From contig JAIRNB010000075.1 of assembly GCA_031258265.1 (NCBI GenBank), forward strand, positions 1 to 10,161: a stretch of 10,161 nt of DNA, in the 5' to 3' direction. This document shows positions 1 through 7,299 of the stretch, piece after piece (position 1 is the stretch's first letter; every line of letters begins with the position of its first letter). The notes beneath the pieces were generated by a model. That model was not told where the DNA came from. It did not search any database and saw nothing but the letters and a program-made list of their open reading frames with translations. The position numbers and the translations under genes were made by a program. The DNA is from Treponema sp. Its GTDB lineage: Bacteria; Spirochaetota; Spirochaetia; Treponematales; Breznakiellaceae.

Positions 1-46
1 CGTCCTTCCCGGATGCCGGCGGCTTTAGGGTATTACTATCGGTAAA

Positions 47-98
47 ATTCCTCCGTACAGGCACGGGGGCGCATGGCCTGCGTCAATTTCGGAGGAAT
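47..98 (+). promoter_or_regulatory. Leader hairpin that can mask the ABC transporter ribosome binding site
   Basis: The segment ATTCCTCCG (47-55) is the exact reverse complement of CGGAGGAAT (90-98), which contains the GGAGGA Shine-Dalgarno sequence (91-96) of the gene starting at 102. Inside the 34-nt loop, CAGGC (58-62) can pair with GCCTG (76-80), giving a nested stem. If transcribed as a leader, the folded RNA would hide the ribosome binding site, so translation could depend on temperature, a ligand, a protein or an alternative fold. No known riboswitch class is recognised. Caveat: the ABC reading frame stays open upstream to the window edge, so a start further upstream cannot be fully excluded. 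Confidence 0.45.
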
Positions 99-101
99 AT
101 C

Positions 102-1817
102 ATGTCTATATCCGGCAAACGGATAAAAAAATTCTTTTCGTTTTACAGGCCCTACCTGGGCTTATTTATCGCGGATATTACCTGCGCGTTTATCGTCATG
201 GTAATTTCACTGCTGCTTCCCCTGTGCGTGAGGCATATCACAAAGAATATCCTTTTGATTGGTCCCCAGGGCCGGACCGCGGGGGAACTGATCGTCCCCA
301 CCGTCCTTGTCATGGCGGCGCTGATCGTTGTACAGAGCGCCGCTGCTTTGTTTTACGACAGCTGGGGCCACCGGATGGGGGCCATGATGGAACGGGATAT
401 GCGGAATGAACTCTTTTCCCATTACCAAAGGCTGCCCTTCCGTTTTTTTGACCGGGAAAACACCGGGTCCCTTATGTCCCGCCTTACCAGCGATCTTTTG
501 AACCTCGCGGAACTGTACCACCACGGCCCGGAAAATATCATGCTCTATTTCTTTAGTTTTACCGGCGCTTTTATTATCCTGCTGCGGATCAACAGCGGCC
601 TTACCCTGGCGGCCTTTTCGTTTCTGCCCCTTATGCTGGCCTATTCCCTGTTCTTCCAAAAACCCCTGCGTTCCGCCTACCGGCGGAGCCGGGAACAAAT
701 GGGGGAACTCAGCGCCCGGCTTGGGGACAGCCTGGCGGGAATCCGGGTGGTTAAATCCTTCGCCAACGAGGAAATCGAGGAGAGAAAATTCCGCGCCGTC
801 AACGAGGACTTCTACCGGGCCAGGGCGGATATTTACCGGAAGGAGGCCTATTACTTTACCGGCCTGGAATATTTCTTTACCCAGTTTATCATGGTGGCGG
901 TGGCGGCCTCCGGCGCTTTTTGGCTGTCCGGGGCGGGACTGGACGCCGCGGATTTTATAACTTTTCTGCTTTACATGGGCTATCTTACCGCCCCCATCCC
1001 CAAACTTGTCCATACCATTCAACAGTACGAAGACGGAATCACCGGCTTTAACCGTTTTATGGATATTCTGGAACAGGAGGGGGAAACCGATAAGGGGCAA
1101 ACGGAATTACAAAACATAAGGGGGTGCCTTGAACTGGTGGACCTGGGCTTTAAGTACGCCGGGGACAGGGAAAAGGTCTTTGAAGGAATCTCCCTTACGA
1201 TGAATCCCGGCCAGTCCGTCGCCCTTATTGGTTCATCGGGGATCGGCAAAACAACCCTCTGCTCCCTCATCCCCCGGTTCTACGAACCCAGCTCCGGCCA
1301 TATCCTGCTGGATGGGATCAATATCAAAGACATACCGCTTAAAACACTGCGCCGCAGTATCGGTGTGGTCCAGCAGGAGGTGTATCTTTTTTCCGGCTCC
1401 GTGATCGACAATATCCGCTACGGAAAACCGGAGGCGGGGGAAGATGAGGTTATCGCGGCGGCAAGAAAGGCCCATGCCCACGATTTTATTCTCCGGCTGC
1501 CAAAGGCTTACTACACCAACATCGGCCCCCGGGGAATTAACCTTTCCGGCGGCCAGCGGCAGCGCCTCAGCATCGCCAGAGTCTTCCTAAAAAACCCGCC
1601 CGTCATCATCTTTGACGAGGCCACCAGCGCCCTGGACAACGAAAGTGAAGAGCTGGTCCACCAGGCCCTCCGGGAACTGGTAAAAAACCGGACCGCCCTG
1701 ATCATCGCCCACCGGTTTTCCACGGTAAAAAACGCCGGCCGTATTCTGGCCCTTACCGGAGGGGGCCTGGAAGAAAAACAATTCCCCGAAGGCCCGGAAG
1801 AACCGGGGCAGGTATGA
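102..1817 (+). CDS. ABC exporter half-transporter: fused membrane domain and ATPase (MsbA/multidrug type)
   Basis: A 571-residue inner-membrane ATP-driven exporter subunit, probably acting as a homo- or heterodimer. The substrate (lipid, drug or peptide) cannot be read from the sequence. Residues 1-325 form the transmembrane domain, with hydrophobic stretches near 20-42, 63-85, 146-162, 167-185, 258-277 and 284-300. The segment FFDRENTGSLMSRLTSD (115-131) is typical of the cytoplasmic coupling region. The nucleotide-binding domain is complete: Walker A GSSGIGKTT (377-385), Q-loop near Q425, signature LSGGQ (481-485), Walker B VIIFDE (501-506), D-loop SALD (509-512) and H-loop H537. Length is normal for the family. 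ATG 102 is chosen because GGAGGA lies 5 nt upstream and the protein then begins like family members, although the frame is open further upstream to the window edge. It converges on aroC and seems to be a separate transcription unit. No peptidase domain marks it as a bacteriocin exporter, so a general drug or lipid exporter is the safest label. Confidence 0.93.
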   Translation: MSISGKRIKKFFSFYRPYLGLFIADITCAFIVMVISLLLPLCVRHITKNILLIGPQGRTAGELIVPTVLVMAALIVVQSAAALFYDSWGHRMGAMMERDMRNELFSHYQRLPFRFFDRENTGSLMSRLTSDLLNLAELYHHGPENIMLYFFSFTGAFIILLRINSGLTLAAFSFLPLMLAYSLFFQKPLRSAYRRSREQMGELSARLGDSLAGIRVVKSFANEEIEERKFRAVNEDFYRARADIYRKEAYYFTGLEYFFTQFIMVAVAASGAFWLSGAGLDAADFITFLLYMGYLTAPIPKLVHTIQQYEDGITGFNRFMDILEQEGETDKGQTELQNIRGCLELVDLGFKYAGDREKVFEGISLTMNPGQSVALIGSSGIGKTTLCSLIPRFYEPSSGHILLDGINIKDIPLKTLRRSIGVVQQEVYLFSGSVIDNIRYGKPEAGEDEVIAAARKAHAHDFILRLPKAYYTNIGPRGINLSGGQRQRLSIARVFLKNPPVIIFDEATSALDNESEELVHQALRELVKNRTALIIAHRFSTVKNAGRILALTGGGLEEKQFPEGPEEPGQV

Positions 1818-1827
1818 CCGGAAGGCC

Positions 1828-1869
1828 GGGAAGCCATAATCTTCCCCGTGGTTTTTTCCTGCGGTTTTT
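1828..1869 (+). terminator. Probable rho-independent terminator(s) after the ABC transporter gene
   Basis: GGGAAG (1828-1833) pairs with CTTCCC (1841-1846) across a 7-nt loop, and a run of six T follows at 1852-1857. An overlapping alternative hairpin, CCGTGG (1846-1851) with CTGCGG (1859-1864, two G-U pairs), is followed directly by five T at 1865-1869. Both are in the right orientation and place to end transcription of the exporter gene before it runs into the convergent aroC. The stems are short and the first T run is 5 nt away from its stem, so this is moderate evidence only. No T-rich tail is seen on the aroC side. Confidence 0.42.
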
Positions 1870-1877
1870 CCCCGGAC

Positions 1878-3098
1878 CTAAAGCCTGGCCCCCCGCTGAA
1901 GCAGAGTAAAGTCCGCCAGCACCAGGGCTGTCATCGCCTCCACCACGGGAACAACCCGCCCCGCTATACAGGCGTCATGACGGCCCCGAATTTCCAGGTC
2001 CTTCTTTTGTCCCCAGCGGTCTACCGTTTGCTGGGGGCGGGAAATCGATGGCGCCGGCTTAAAGGCTACGGTAAAGTACAGGGGCATGCCGGTGGAAATA
2101 CCCCCCAGCATCCCCCCCGCGTTGTTGCTTTTCCAGACCAGGGACGGAACCACCGGGGCTAAAGGGGGGGAGCCCCCCCCCTCGGCCCGGCCCTCCCGGC
2201 GCCCGGCAGGTCCCGGCCTACCCCCCCCCGCGGGGGCGGCAAGGGCATCCGAAAGGGGCCCCCGCGACGCCCCCGGTTCATCGTTCTGCAGGGAACCCCG
2301 GCTGGCGGCGGCGGCAAACCCGGCGCCAAATTCGATCCCCCTGGCGGCCCCCAGGGAGAGCATGGCCTGGGCAAGCCTGGCATCCAGCTTGTCAAAGACC
2401 GGTTCCCCCAGGCCCGGAGGCAGCCCCCAGGCGGCGCAGGAAACCTCGCAGCCCGCGCTGTCCCCTTCCCGCCGTAGCGTTTCTATTAGCGCCAGGGCTT
2501 CCTCCGCCTCTTTTTTACCGGGCATCCGCAGGGGATTCCCTTCGATTTCATCCCAGTCAAATTTATTCCAGTCAAAATCCCCTTCCATAACGCTTTTCAT
2601 ATCCGGGGCGCGGATCCCCGCGGCAGCGGAGGTCCAGGCCCGGATACCGGTGCCCTGGACCGCGAGGAACCGTTTTGCCACCGCCCCGGCGGCCACCCGG
2701 CCCAGGGTTTCCCTGGCGGAGCTGCGGCCCCCTCCCCGGTGATCCCTGCGGCCGTATTTGGCCTCCCAGGTCCAATCCGCGTGGCCGGGCCGGTAACAAT
2801 CCCTCAGTCCGTCGTAGTCCGAGGAACGCTGACCGGAATTTCGTACCAGAATAGCGATAGGGGTCCCCAGGGTCTTTCCCTCAAAGACCCCGGAGAGAAT
2901 CTCCGGCTCATCGGCTTCACCGCGGGTACTGGAAGGCCCCCCGCCGCCGGGCCGCCGCCGCCGTAATTCCACGGCGATGTCGGCGGCATCCAGGGGAAGC
3001 CCCGCCGGACAGCCGTCGATAAGGCAGCCCAGGGCCGGCCCGTGGGATTCGCCGAAGGTACTTACCCGGAAAAGCCGGCCAAAACTATTGCCGCTCAT
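1878..3098 (-). CDS. aroC: Chorismate synthase, with a low-complexity insertion
   Basis: Last enzyme of the shikimate pathway: it converts 5-enolpyruvylshikimate-3-phosphate to chorismate with reduced FMN, in the cytoplasm. All three family signatures are visible: GESHG within the first motif (16-20, followed by PALGCLIDG), GRSSARET (124-131), and GRHDACIAGR near the C-terminus (372-381; enzymes such as that of E. coli have HDPC where this has HDAC). The active-site histidine of the PGHAD segment is H106. The start is the ATG at 3098, giving MSGNSFGRLFRVSTFGESHG, which lines up with the E. coli N-terminus. An in-frame ATG at 3155 would add 19 Gly/Pro-rich residues and lies inside the kinase gene. 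The result is 406 residues, against about 361 in E. coli. The excess is a Gly/Pro/Ala/Arg-rich insertion between NDE (272-274) and NNAGG (325-329). The start overlaps the kinase stop (ATGA), implying translational coupling. All core motifs flank the insertion in one frame, so the enzyme may still be functional. Confidence 0.95.
   Translation of the reverse strand: MSGNSFGRLFRVSTFGESHGPALGCLIDGCPAGLPLDAADIAVELRRRRPGGGGPSSTRGEADEPEILSGVFEGKTLGTPIAILVRNSGQRSSDYDGLRDCYRPGHADWTWEAKYGRRDHRGGGRSSARETLGRVAAGAVAKRFLAVQGTGIRAWTSAAAGIRAPDMKSVMEGDFDWNKFDWDEIEGNPLRMPGKKEAEEALALIETLRREGDSAGCEVSCAAWGLPPGLGEPVFDKLDARLAQAMLSLGAARGIEFGAGFAAAASRGSLQNDEPGASRGPLSDALAAPAGGGRPGPAGRREGRAEGGGSPPLAPVVPSLVWKSNNAGGMLGGISTGMPLYFTVAFKPAPSISRPQQTVDRWGQKKDLEIRGRHDACIAGRVVPVVEAMTALVLADFTLLQRGARL
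2127..2276 (-). repeat. GC-rich, palindrome-rich insertion inside aroC
   Basis: Encodes aroC residues 275-324, where E. coli has only about 8 residues, so roughly 42 are extra. The DNA is extremely G/C-rich and holds a run of seven G (2164-2170), two runs of nine C (2173-2181 and 2221-2229, + strand), a 7-bp G/C inverted repeat (2164-2170 with 2173-2179), the 12-bp palindrome CCCCCGCGGGGG (2225-2236) and GGGGCCCC (2255-2262). The encoded peptide is rich in Gly, Pro, Ala and Arg, with no recognisable fold. It keeps the reading frame. It could be an expanded simple-sequence loop or a small palindromic element inserted in frame; without sister copies these cannot be told apart. Confidence 0.6.
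3095..3098 (-). promoter_or_regulatory. ATGA stop/start overlap coupling the sugar kinase to aroC
   Basis: On the - strand the kinase ends ...GGA TGA and the aroC ATG uses the last A of GGA plus the TG of that stop, a 4-nt overlap. Only a weak, badly spaced AAGG/GGAAG lies upstream of the aroC ATG, so terminating kinase ribosomes probably re-initiate on aroC. Confidence 0.75.
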
Positions 3099-4081
3099 CC
3101 TTTTAGGGCTTCCACTTCCGCCAGGCTTGGAGGTTCCGCCCCCCGCCGGCTGCAAACCAGGGAGGCGGCCTTATTGGCGAAGAACAGAGCCTCCCGCAGT
3201 TCCCCCTCCGATAGGGCGGCGACGGCAGAACGGGACATCTTGCCCTTTATTTCCAACCAGGCCAGGAAGGCCCCGTGGAAGGTATCCCCCGCGCCGATGG
3301 TGTCCAGCACCGGGAGATCCACCACCGGGGCGGAAGCCCGCAGTATTTCCCCAGTATCCCCCTTGCGCAGCAGGGCCAGCGCCCCATCGCTCCCCAGGGT
3401 ACTCACCACCAGGGTAGGCCCCAGGGAAAGGACCCGCCCCAGGGATCTTTCCAAGCCCAGGCCGGGGTAGATAAAATCAAAATCCGCCCCGGAAATTTTC
3501 GCGATAGTCACCGCGGAAAGCCATTTTTCAAAACGCCGGACATAGGCTTCCCGGTCCTTGATCATAAAGGGCCTGATATTAGGATCAAAGGAGATCACCG
3601 GGGCCGCCCCGCCCCGCCGGCCCTGGGAGAGGATCAGGGATTCGATGGTGGAGGCCGCGGGTTCCATGGTCATGGCGATAGACCCAAAAAGGATACAGCG
3701 GGTACCGGGGGGCAGTTCCCCCCCAGGCAGCTTGGCCTCCAGGTCTTCGGCGCAGAAAGATCGGTCAGCGGTCCCTTCGGTGTAAAACACGTACTGGGGT
3801 TCCTTCCCCTGTTCCAGTTGCACGAAGGACAAGGTGGAATTCTGATCCGTCCGGACCATAAGATCATCCCCCACCCCGTTTTCCGCCAACCGCCGCATAA
3901 GGATTTCCCCAAAAAAATCCCGGGAAAAACGGCCCAGAAATTTTACCGGCGCCCCCAGCCTGCCGATAGCCACCGCGGTGTTACAGGGACTTCCCCCGGG
4001 GAGGGGCAAAAAGGCCGCTCCCCCGCCGGGAAGCTCCTGGCGAACCATGTCGATCAGGGCCTCACCTAAACAGATGATCAT
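3095..4081 (-). CDS. PfkB-family carbohydrate kinase, fructokinase-like
   Basis: A 328-residue ribokinase/PfkB-fold cytoplasmic kinase that transfers the ATP gamma-phosphate to a sugar. The N-terminus CLGEALIDM (4-12) and the Gly-rich segment GGSPCNTAVAIGRLG (29-43) match PfkB signature 1, which shapes the sugar pocket. SFDPNIRP (164-171) is typical of fructokinases. DTIGAGDTFHGAF (260-272) is signature 2, holding the anion hole GAGD and the catalytic base D266. Length is normal. The ATG at 4081 is supported by a perfect AGGAGGA at 4086-4092. It follows the GH106-like gene by 52 nt, which contains no convincing terminator, and overlaps the aroC start, so it is in the middle of an operon. Fructokinase is the best fit by N-terminal and DPN segments. 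A 2-keto-3-deoxygluconate kinase or another PfkB sugar kinase would also fit a polysaccharide-use operon and cannot be excluded by motifs alone. Confidence 0.88.
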   Translation of the reverse strand: MIICLGEALIDMVRQELPGGGAAFLPLPGGSPCNTAVAIGRLGAPVKFLGRFSRDFFGEILMRRLAENGVGDDLMVRTDQNSTLSFVQLEQGKEPQYVFYTEGTADRSFCAEDLEAKLPGGELPPGTRCILFGSIAMTMEPAASTIESLILSQGRRGGAAPVISFDPNIRPFMIKDREAYVRRFEKWLSAVTIAKISGADFDFIYPGLGLERSLGRVLSLGPTLVVSTLGSDGALALLRKGDTGEILRASAPVVDLPVLDTIGAGDTFHGAFLAWLEIKGKMSRSAVAALSEGELREALFFANKAASLVCSRRGAEPPSLAEVEALKG

Positions 4082-4133
4082 GGAATCCTCCTAAAATAAA
4101 AGACGGCGCCGCTTATAAAAGGGTGACTGACAC

Positions 4134-7100
4134 TCAACCGAAAAACTCTGGAGACTTGAGTATTCCCTGGGGCCAGAAACGGTACTCGTAGGTCCAGGCG
4201 GGGCCCACGGTACGCCAGGAGTCGGGGCCCCACCAGAAGCCATCGTCCCGCACATGGCAGTGGAGTTGGCCGAAGCTGTTGATCCGGTTCCCAAAGTACA
4301 GGATCTCTATAGTCCGCCCGCCGCCGGCTTTCCCCAGGGGAAGCCGGTAAGGGGCGTAGACGATCCGCCCCAGGTCCTTCCCCCCTTCCCTTATTTTAAG
4401 AAGCTGCCCCCGGTAACTTGTCACGGCAATCTCCCCGGCGCCGGCCGGCGCTTCCAGGTAGTAGCTAATATTGCCGCCGTAGAAGGGCAGGGCCTGGCCG
4501 CAGATGTCCCCAAAGGCCAGGGAACGGACCGGGGCGCACAGGGTACAGCGGATACCCTGGACCCTTACCCCAAAATCTCCCAATAAATAGGCCGCCTCCA
4601 CATCGATCTTTTTACCGTAGGGGATCGCCAGTTCCAGCACATTGGCCCCGGTCCGTATGGGGGGCAGCTTTACCCTGCCGATACACTTATCCACGTACCA
4701 GCCCTCCACAGGGCCGGCCTTTTCCCCGTTAAGGCTTACTTCTGTGATGGCGGCGTTTTCCAGGGCAAGCTCCGTCCCGGTCAGGGTAAGTTCGCTTTCA
4801 AAGGTGTAACGGAGGCGCAGGGTGTGGGGCCGGGACTCATCCGGTTCCACCCAGGGCTGGGCCACCTCTTTTTTCCGCTGGGCCCAGCCCAGTTCCCCCC
4901 GCAGACGGTCGTCCAGCCTGAGGATCTCCTCCAGGGGGCGGTAGGATGATTCCCCGTCCAGGGCATATTCCGCCATGTCCAGGAGCAGGACATTAGGTTC
5001 ATGGAGTTTTACCGGCACGGGGCCGGGGAAAAAGAACTCCAGGGGGGCATCGAAACCCGCCGCGGATAAAGGCCCTGCCTGGGGCGCCGCGCTTCCCGTA
5101 TTTTTCGCGGCCCCCACAGCCCCGGCTGCCCCGGCCTCCAGGGGCCGGAGCCGGAGGAGAAGGCTGTCGTGATCGTAGAGGGCGCGGCCCAGCAGGGTGT
5201 CCCCCTCCCCATAGCGGGCCTCCAGCGGACAGAACTCCCCGGTAAGGGTATCGCAGAGGGAAACTTCCCAGCGGCCCCTGATTCTGATGTGGAGCTCCAG
5301 TTTCCGGGGAATATCGGGGTTTTCGCTCTTATCCGCGTGGGCGATAAAAAGCCAGCGCCGGTCCCCCTCCTCCCGCATCTGGTAGATAAGGCCGGAAGTC
5401 TCCGCGCCGGAACCGTCCCGCAGGCCCAGGTCCCGGACTCCCTCCAGGGCGGCCAGGAGGGGCAGCCGCTCAAAACCGGTATTTTGGCAGCGCCGGGCCA
5501 GGGCCTCCGCCCTGGCGCTGGGCAGGGCGTCCACATAGCGGGGGGCAGGCCCCAGGAAGATGATCCGGCCGCCGGCTTCGGCAAAAGCCTCCAGCCGCTC
5601 CAGGGTAGTCCCCCGAATTGTCTCCAGGCCGGGGACGATGATCAGCTCATAGCCCATCTCCCCCACCCGGAAGCGGGGCGTTTCCCGCCCTTCAGCGGCA
5701 TTTTGGCCCCGGTACAGGTCCGGCAGCGTAGATTCGCAGATATAGTCAAAGTCGATGCAGCCCCGGAGCAGCCAGCCGCAGAGATCTTGAAAATTCCTGT
5801 CCATCTGCTCCCGGACCCCCTGGCTGCTCTCCCTGGGCCCCCAGTGAAGCCAGTAGCTTTCGATAGGATGCAACACCCCCACCCGGACCAGGGCCCGGCC
5901 CCTGGTCATAACCAGGGCCGTCCGGGCAAAGTGATCCTCCACATAGGGGTACTCCTGGAACCAGGGGGCCTGGTAATTGAAGCTGCCGGGGTAATCCCGT
6001 TTCGCCTCGCCGTTCATGGAAACCCAGGAGAGGTGGGGAACCCGGACGGTAACCCCCAGGGCCGCCTGCCAGTCCCCCTGGAGCTTGTGGCCCCGGAAGT
6101 CAAAATCCCAGTTGGTAACGCCGTAAAGTTCGGATAAGACCCCCGGCCGCCCGTACTGCCGGGCCGCGGAGGCCGCCTGCTTGGCGGTGGTGAACTCCCG
6201 CTGGTCGCAGAGCATGTCGATGCCCGGAAGCTGGAAGCCCCGGTAGGACCGCATGGCCTCCCCAATGGCTGCCGTCTGGCTTTCCAGAGTTGGCTCCTCC
6301 ATCATGTGGCCGGTCAACATCAGATTATGGGCCTCGCACCAGCGGCCGCACTGATCGGCGAAGGCCCCGGAAAAACGCTCGATCACATGGTCATGGTAGT
6401 GATAGCGGGCGGCAGAGACCCCGCCGCCGGGGAGGTCCCAGATCAGCTCCGGGATACGCTCCACCAGACTTTCCCCGTATGCCCGCCGGTAAGTCTCCTC
6501 CAGGTCCTCCGCCCAGGGCAGGGTCAGGTCCCGGTCCTCCCCGGCAAAACGCAGAGTCCCCTTCCGGGAGAACTGGGGTTCGTCGGTAAAGATCGCGGGG
6601 ATAAGGCCGCCGAATTCCGGGGCAAATTCCTTCCCGTAACGCTCATAGGTAACCCTGATAAACTCCCCAATAGCCTCCCGGTCCAGGGTGTTCACATAGG
6701 TCTGATTGTTGTACCAGGGACTCGGCAGCGGAGTTTCCACGTAGGCGTAGAGCTTAATCCCCCCGGCGGCGGCCCCCTCCGCAATAGCCCGCCCGCCTTC
6801 AAGCTCGCCCCTGCCGTTCAGGGCCACGTCAAAACAGGCCGCCAAACGCCCGTTTTCTGAACGTTCAGGGGCATACCAGCCGGGCCGCCCTTCCCCCCTC
6901 CGGGAACCATAGGGATGCCGGGTCAGGAGCAGGTGGCGGCTTCGGAACCGTTCCTCCCTCGTGACCAGCCCCCCCGCCGCGCCGGAAGGCCAGCGGTCCT
7001 CGTCGTAAAGCCAGGCCAGCATCCCCTCCTGCCGGGCCTTGTCCATACAGGCGCGGACCACCGCCATATACTCATCGCCCAGATATTCGGTAGCCAGCCC

Positions 7101-7280
7101 GGTCCGCACGTGCATGTGGAAACCGCCATAGCCCATCTTCTTCAACTGCTCAATCTGCCAGACCAGCTCATCAGCGGAAAGCCTGTTGTTCCAGGCCCAA
7201 AAGGGAGCCGCCCGGTATTCGCTGGGGGGATTCCTAAAATCCTCCCCGTTAAACTCCTGTTCCCGTTTTGGATACAGCAT
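4134..7280 (-). CDS. Large glycoside hydrolase, GH106-like (alpha-L-rhamnosidase-related)
   Basis: A 1048-residue protein that starts with the layout typical of GH106-type proteins: FRNPPSEYRAAPFWAWNNRL (15-34), QIEQLKKMGYGGFHMHVRTGL (42-62, broken here only for description) and WLYDEDRWPSGAAGG (90-104). These belong to the N-terminal (beta/alpha)8 barrel, about residues 15-450. Acidic candidates for catalysis are D93/E94, D233/E234 (FTDEPQF) and E384 (SELYG); I cannot assign acid and base. Residues about 540-590 (YELIIVPGLETI, then AGGRIIFLG) look like the Rossmann/GATase-like domain found in GH42-type enzymes. The C-terminal part (about 820-1048) looks like beta-sandwich domains. An Ala/Gly-rich linker lies at 713-742. 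There is no signal peptide, so it probably acts on imported oligosaccharides in the cytoplasm. ATG 7280 has a strong AAGGAGGAT at 7283-7291. By family relation the substrate would be an alpha-L-rhamnoside, but distant relatives are uncharacterised and the specificity is uncertain. Confidence 0.8.
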   Translation of the reverse strand: MLYPKREQEFNGEDFRNPPSEYRAAPFWAWNNRLSADELVWQIEQLKKMGYGGFHMHVRTGLATEYLGDEYMAVVRACMDKARQEGMLAWLYDEDRWPSGAAGGLVTREERFRSRHLLLTRHPYGSRRGEGRPGWYAPERSENGRLAACFDVALNGRGELEGGRAIAEGAAAGGIKLYAYVETPLPSPWYNNQTYVNTLDREAIGEFIRVTYERYGKEFAPEFGGLIPAIFTDEPQFSRKGTLRFAGEDRDLTLPWAEDLEETYRRAYGESLVERIPELIWDLPGGGVSAARYHYHDHVIERFSGAFADQCGRWCEAHNLMLTGHMMEEPTLESQTAAIGEAMRSYRGFQLPGIDMLCDQREFTTAKQAASAARQYGRPGVLSELYGVTNWDFDFRGHKLQGDWQAALGVTVRVPHLSWVSMNGEAKRDYPGSFNYQAPWFQEYPYVEDHFARTALVMTRGRALVRVGVLHPIESYWLHWGPRESSQGVREQMDRNFQDLCGWLLRGCIDFDYICESTLPDLYRGQNAAEGRETPRFRVGEMGYELIIVPGLETIRGTTLERLEAFAEAGGRIIFLGPAPRYVDALPSARAEALARRCQNTGFERLPLLAALEGVRDLGLRDGSGAETSGLIYQMREEGDRRWLFIAHADKSENPDIPRKLELHIRIRGRWEVSLCDTLTGEFCPLEARYGEGDTLLGRALYDHDSLLLRLRPLEAGAAGAVGAAKNTGSAAPQAGPLSAAGFDAPLEFFFPGPVPVKLHEPNVLLLDMAEYALDGESSYRPLEEILRLDDRLRGELGWAQRKKEVAQPWVEPDESRPHTLRLRYTFESELTLTGTELALENAAITEVSLNGEKAGPVEGWYVDKCIGRVKLPPIRTGANVLELAIPYGKKIDVEAAYLLGDFGVRVQGIRCTLCAPVRSLAFGDICGQALPFYGGNISYYLEAPAGAGEIAVTSYRGQLLKIREGGKDLGRIVYAPYRLPLGKAGGGRTIEILYFGNRINSFGQLHCHVRDDGFWWGPDSWRTVGPAWTYEYRFWPQGILKSPEFFG

Positions 7281-7299
7281 AGATCCTCCTTACCGTGAT

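Noticed and set aside
34..39. TACTAT as a -10 promoter box for the ABC transporter
   Set aside because: Only four of six bases match and no acceptable -35 box lies 16-18 nt upstream.
1..45. Possible C-terminal end of an upstream + strand gene (frame 1, ending TAA at 43-45)
   Set aside because: Only 14 codons are visible with no recognisable sequence, and an open stretch this short arises readily by chance.
207..1100. 297-codon open frame on the - strand opposite the ABC transporter
   Set aside because: Antisense to a gene with complete, in-order ABC motifs; the translation is Gly/Pro/His-rich with no domain, typical of a shadow frame in GC-rich DNA.
2086..2742. 218-codon open frame on the + strand opposite aroC
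   Set aside because: Low-complexity Pro/Ala/Ser/Arg translation, antisense to clear chorismate synthase signatures.
3096..3155. Longer aroC start at 3155 adding 19 N-terminal residues
   Set aside because: The extra residues are Gly/Pro/Ser-rich, have no counterpart in the family, and lie inside the kinase coding sequence; the ATG at 3098 matches the conserved N-terminus.
4100..4120. Terminator between the GH106-like and kinase genes, around the palindrome CGGCGCCG (4104-4111)
   Set aside because: The palindrome leaves no workable loop, flanking arms mismatch, and no proper U-tailed stem follows on the - strand.
5169..6137. 322-codon open frame on the + strand opposite the GH106-like gene
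   Set aside because: Shadow frame: no recognisable domain and antisense to conserved glycoside hydrolase sequence.
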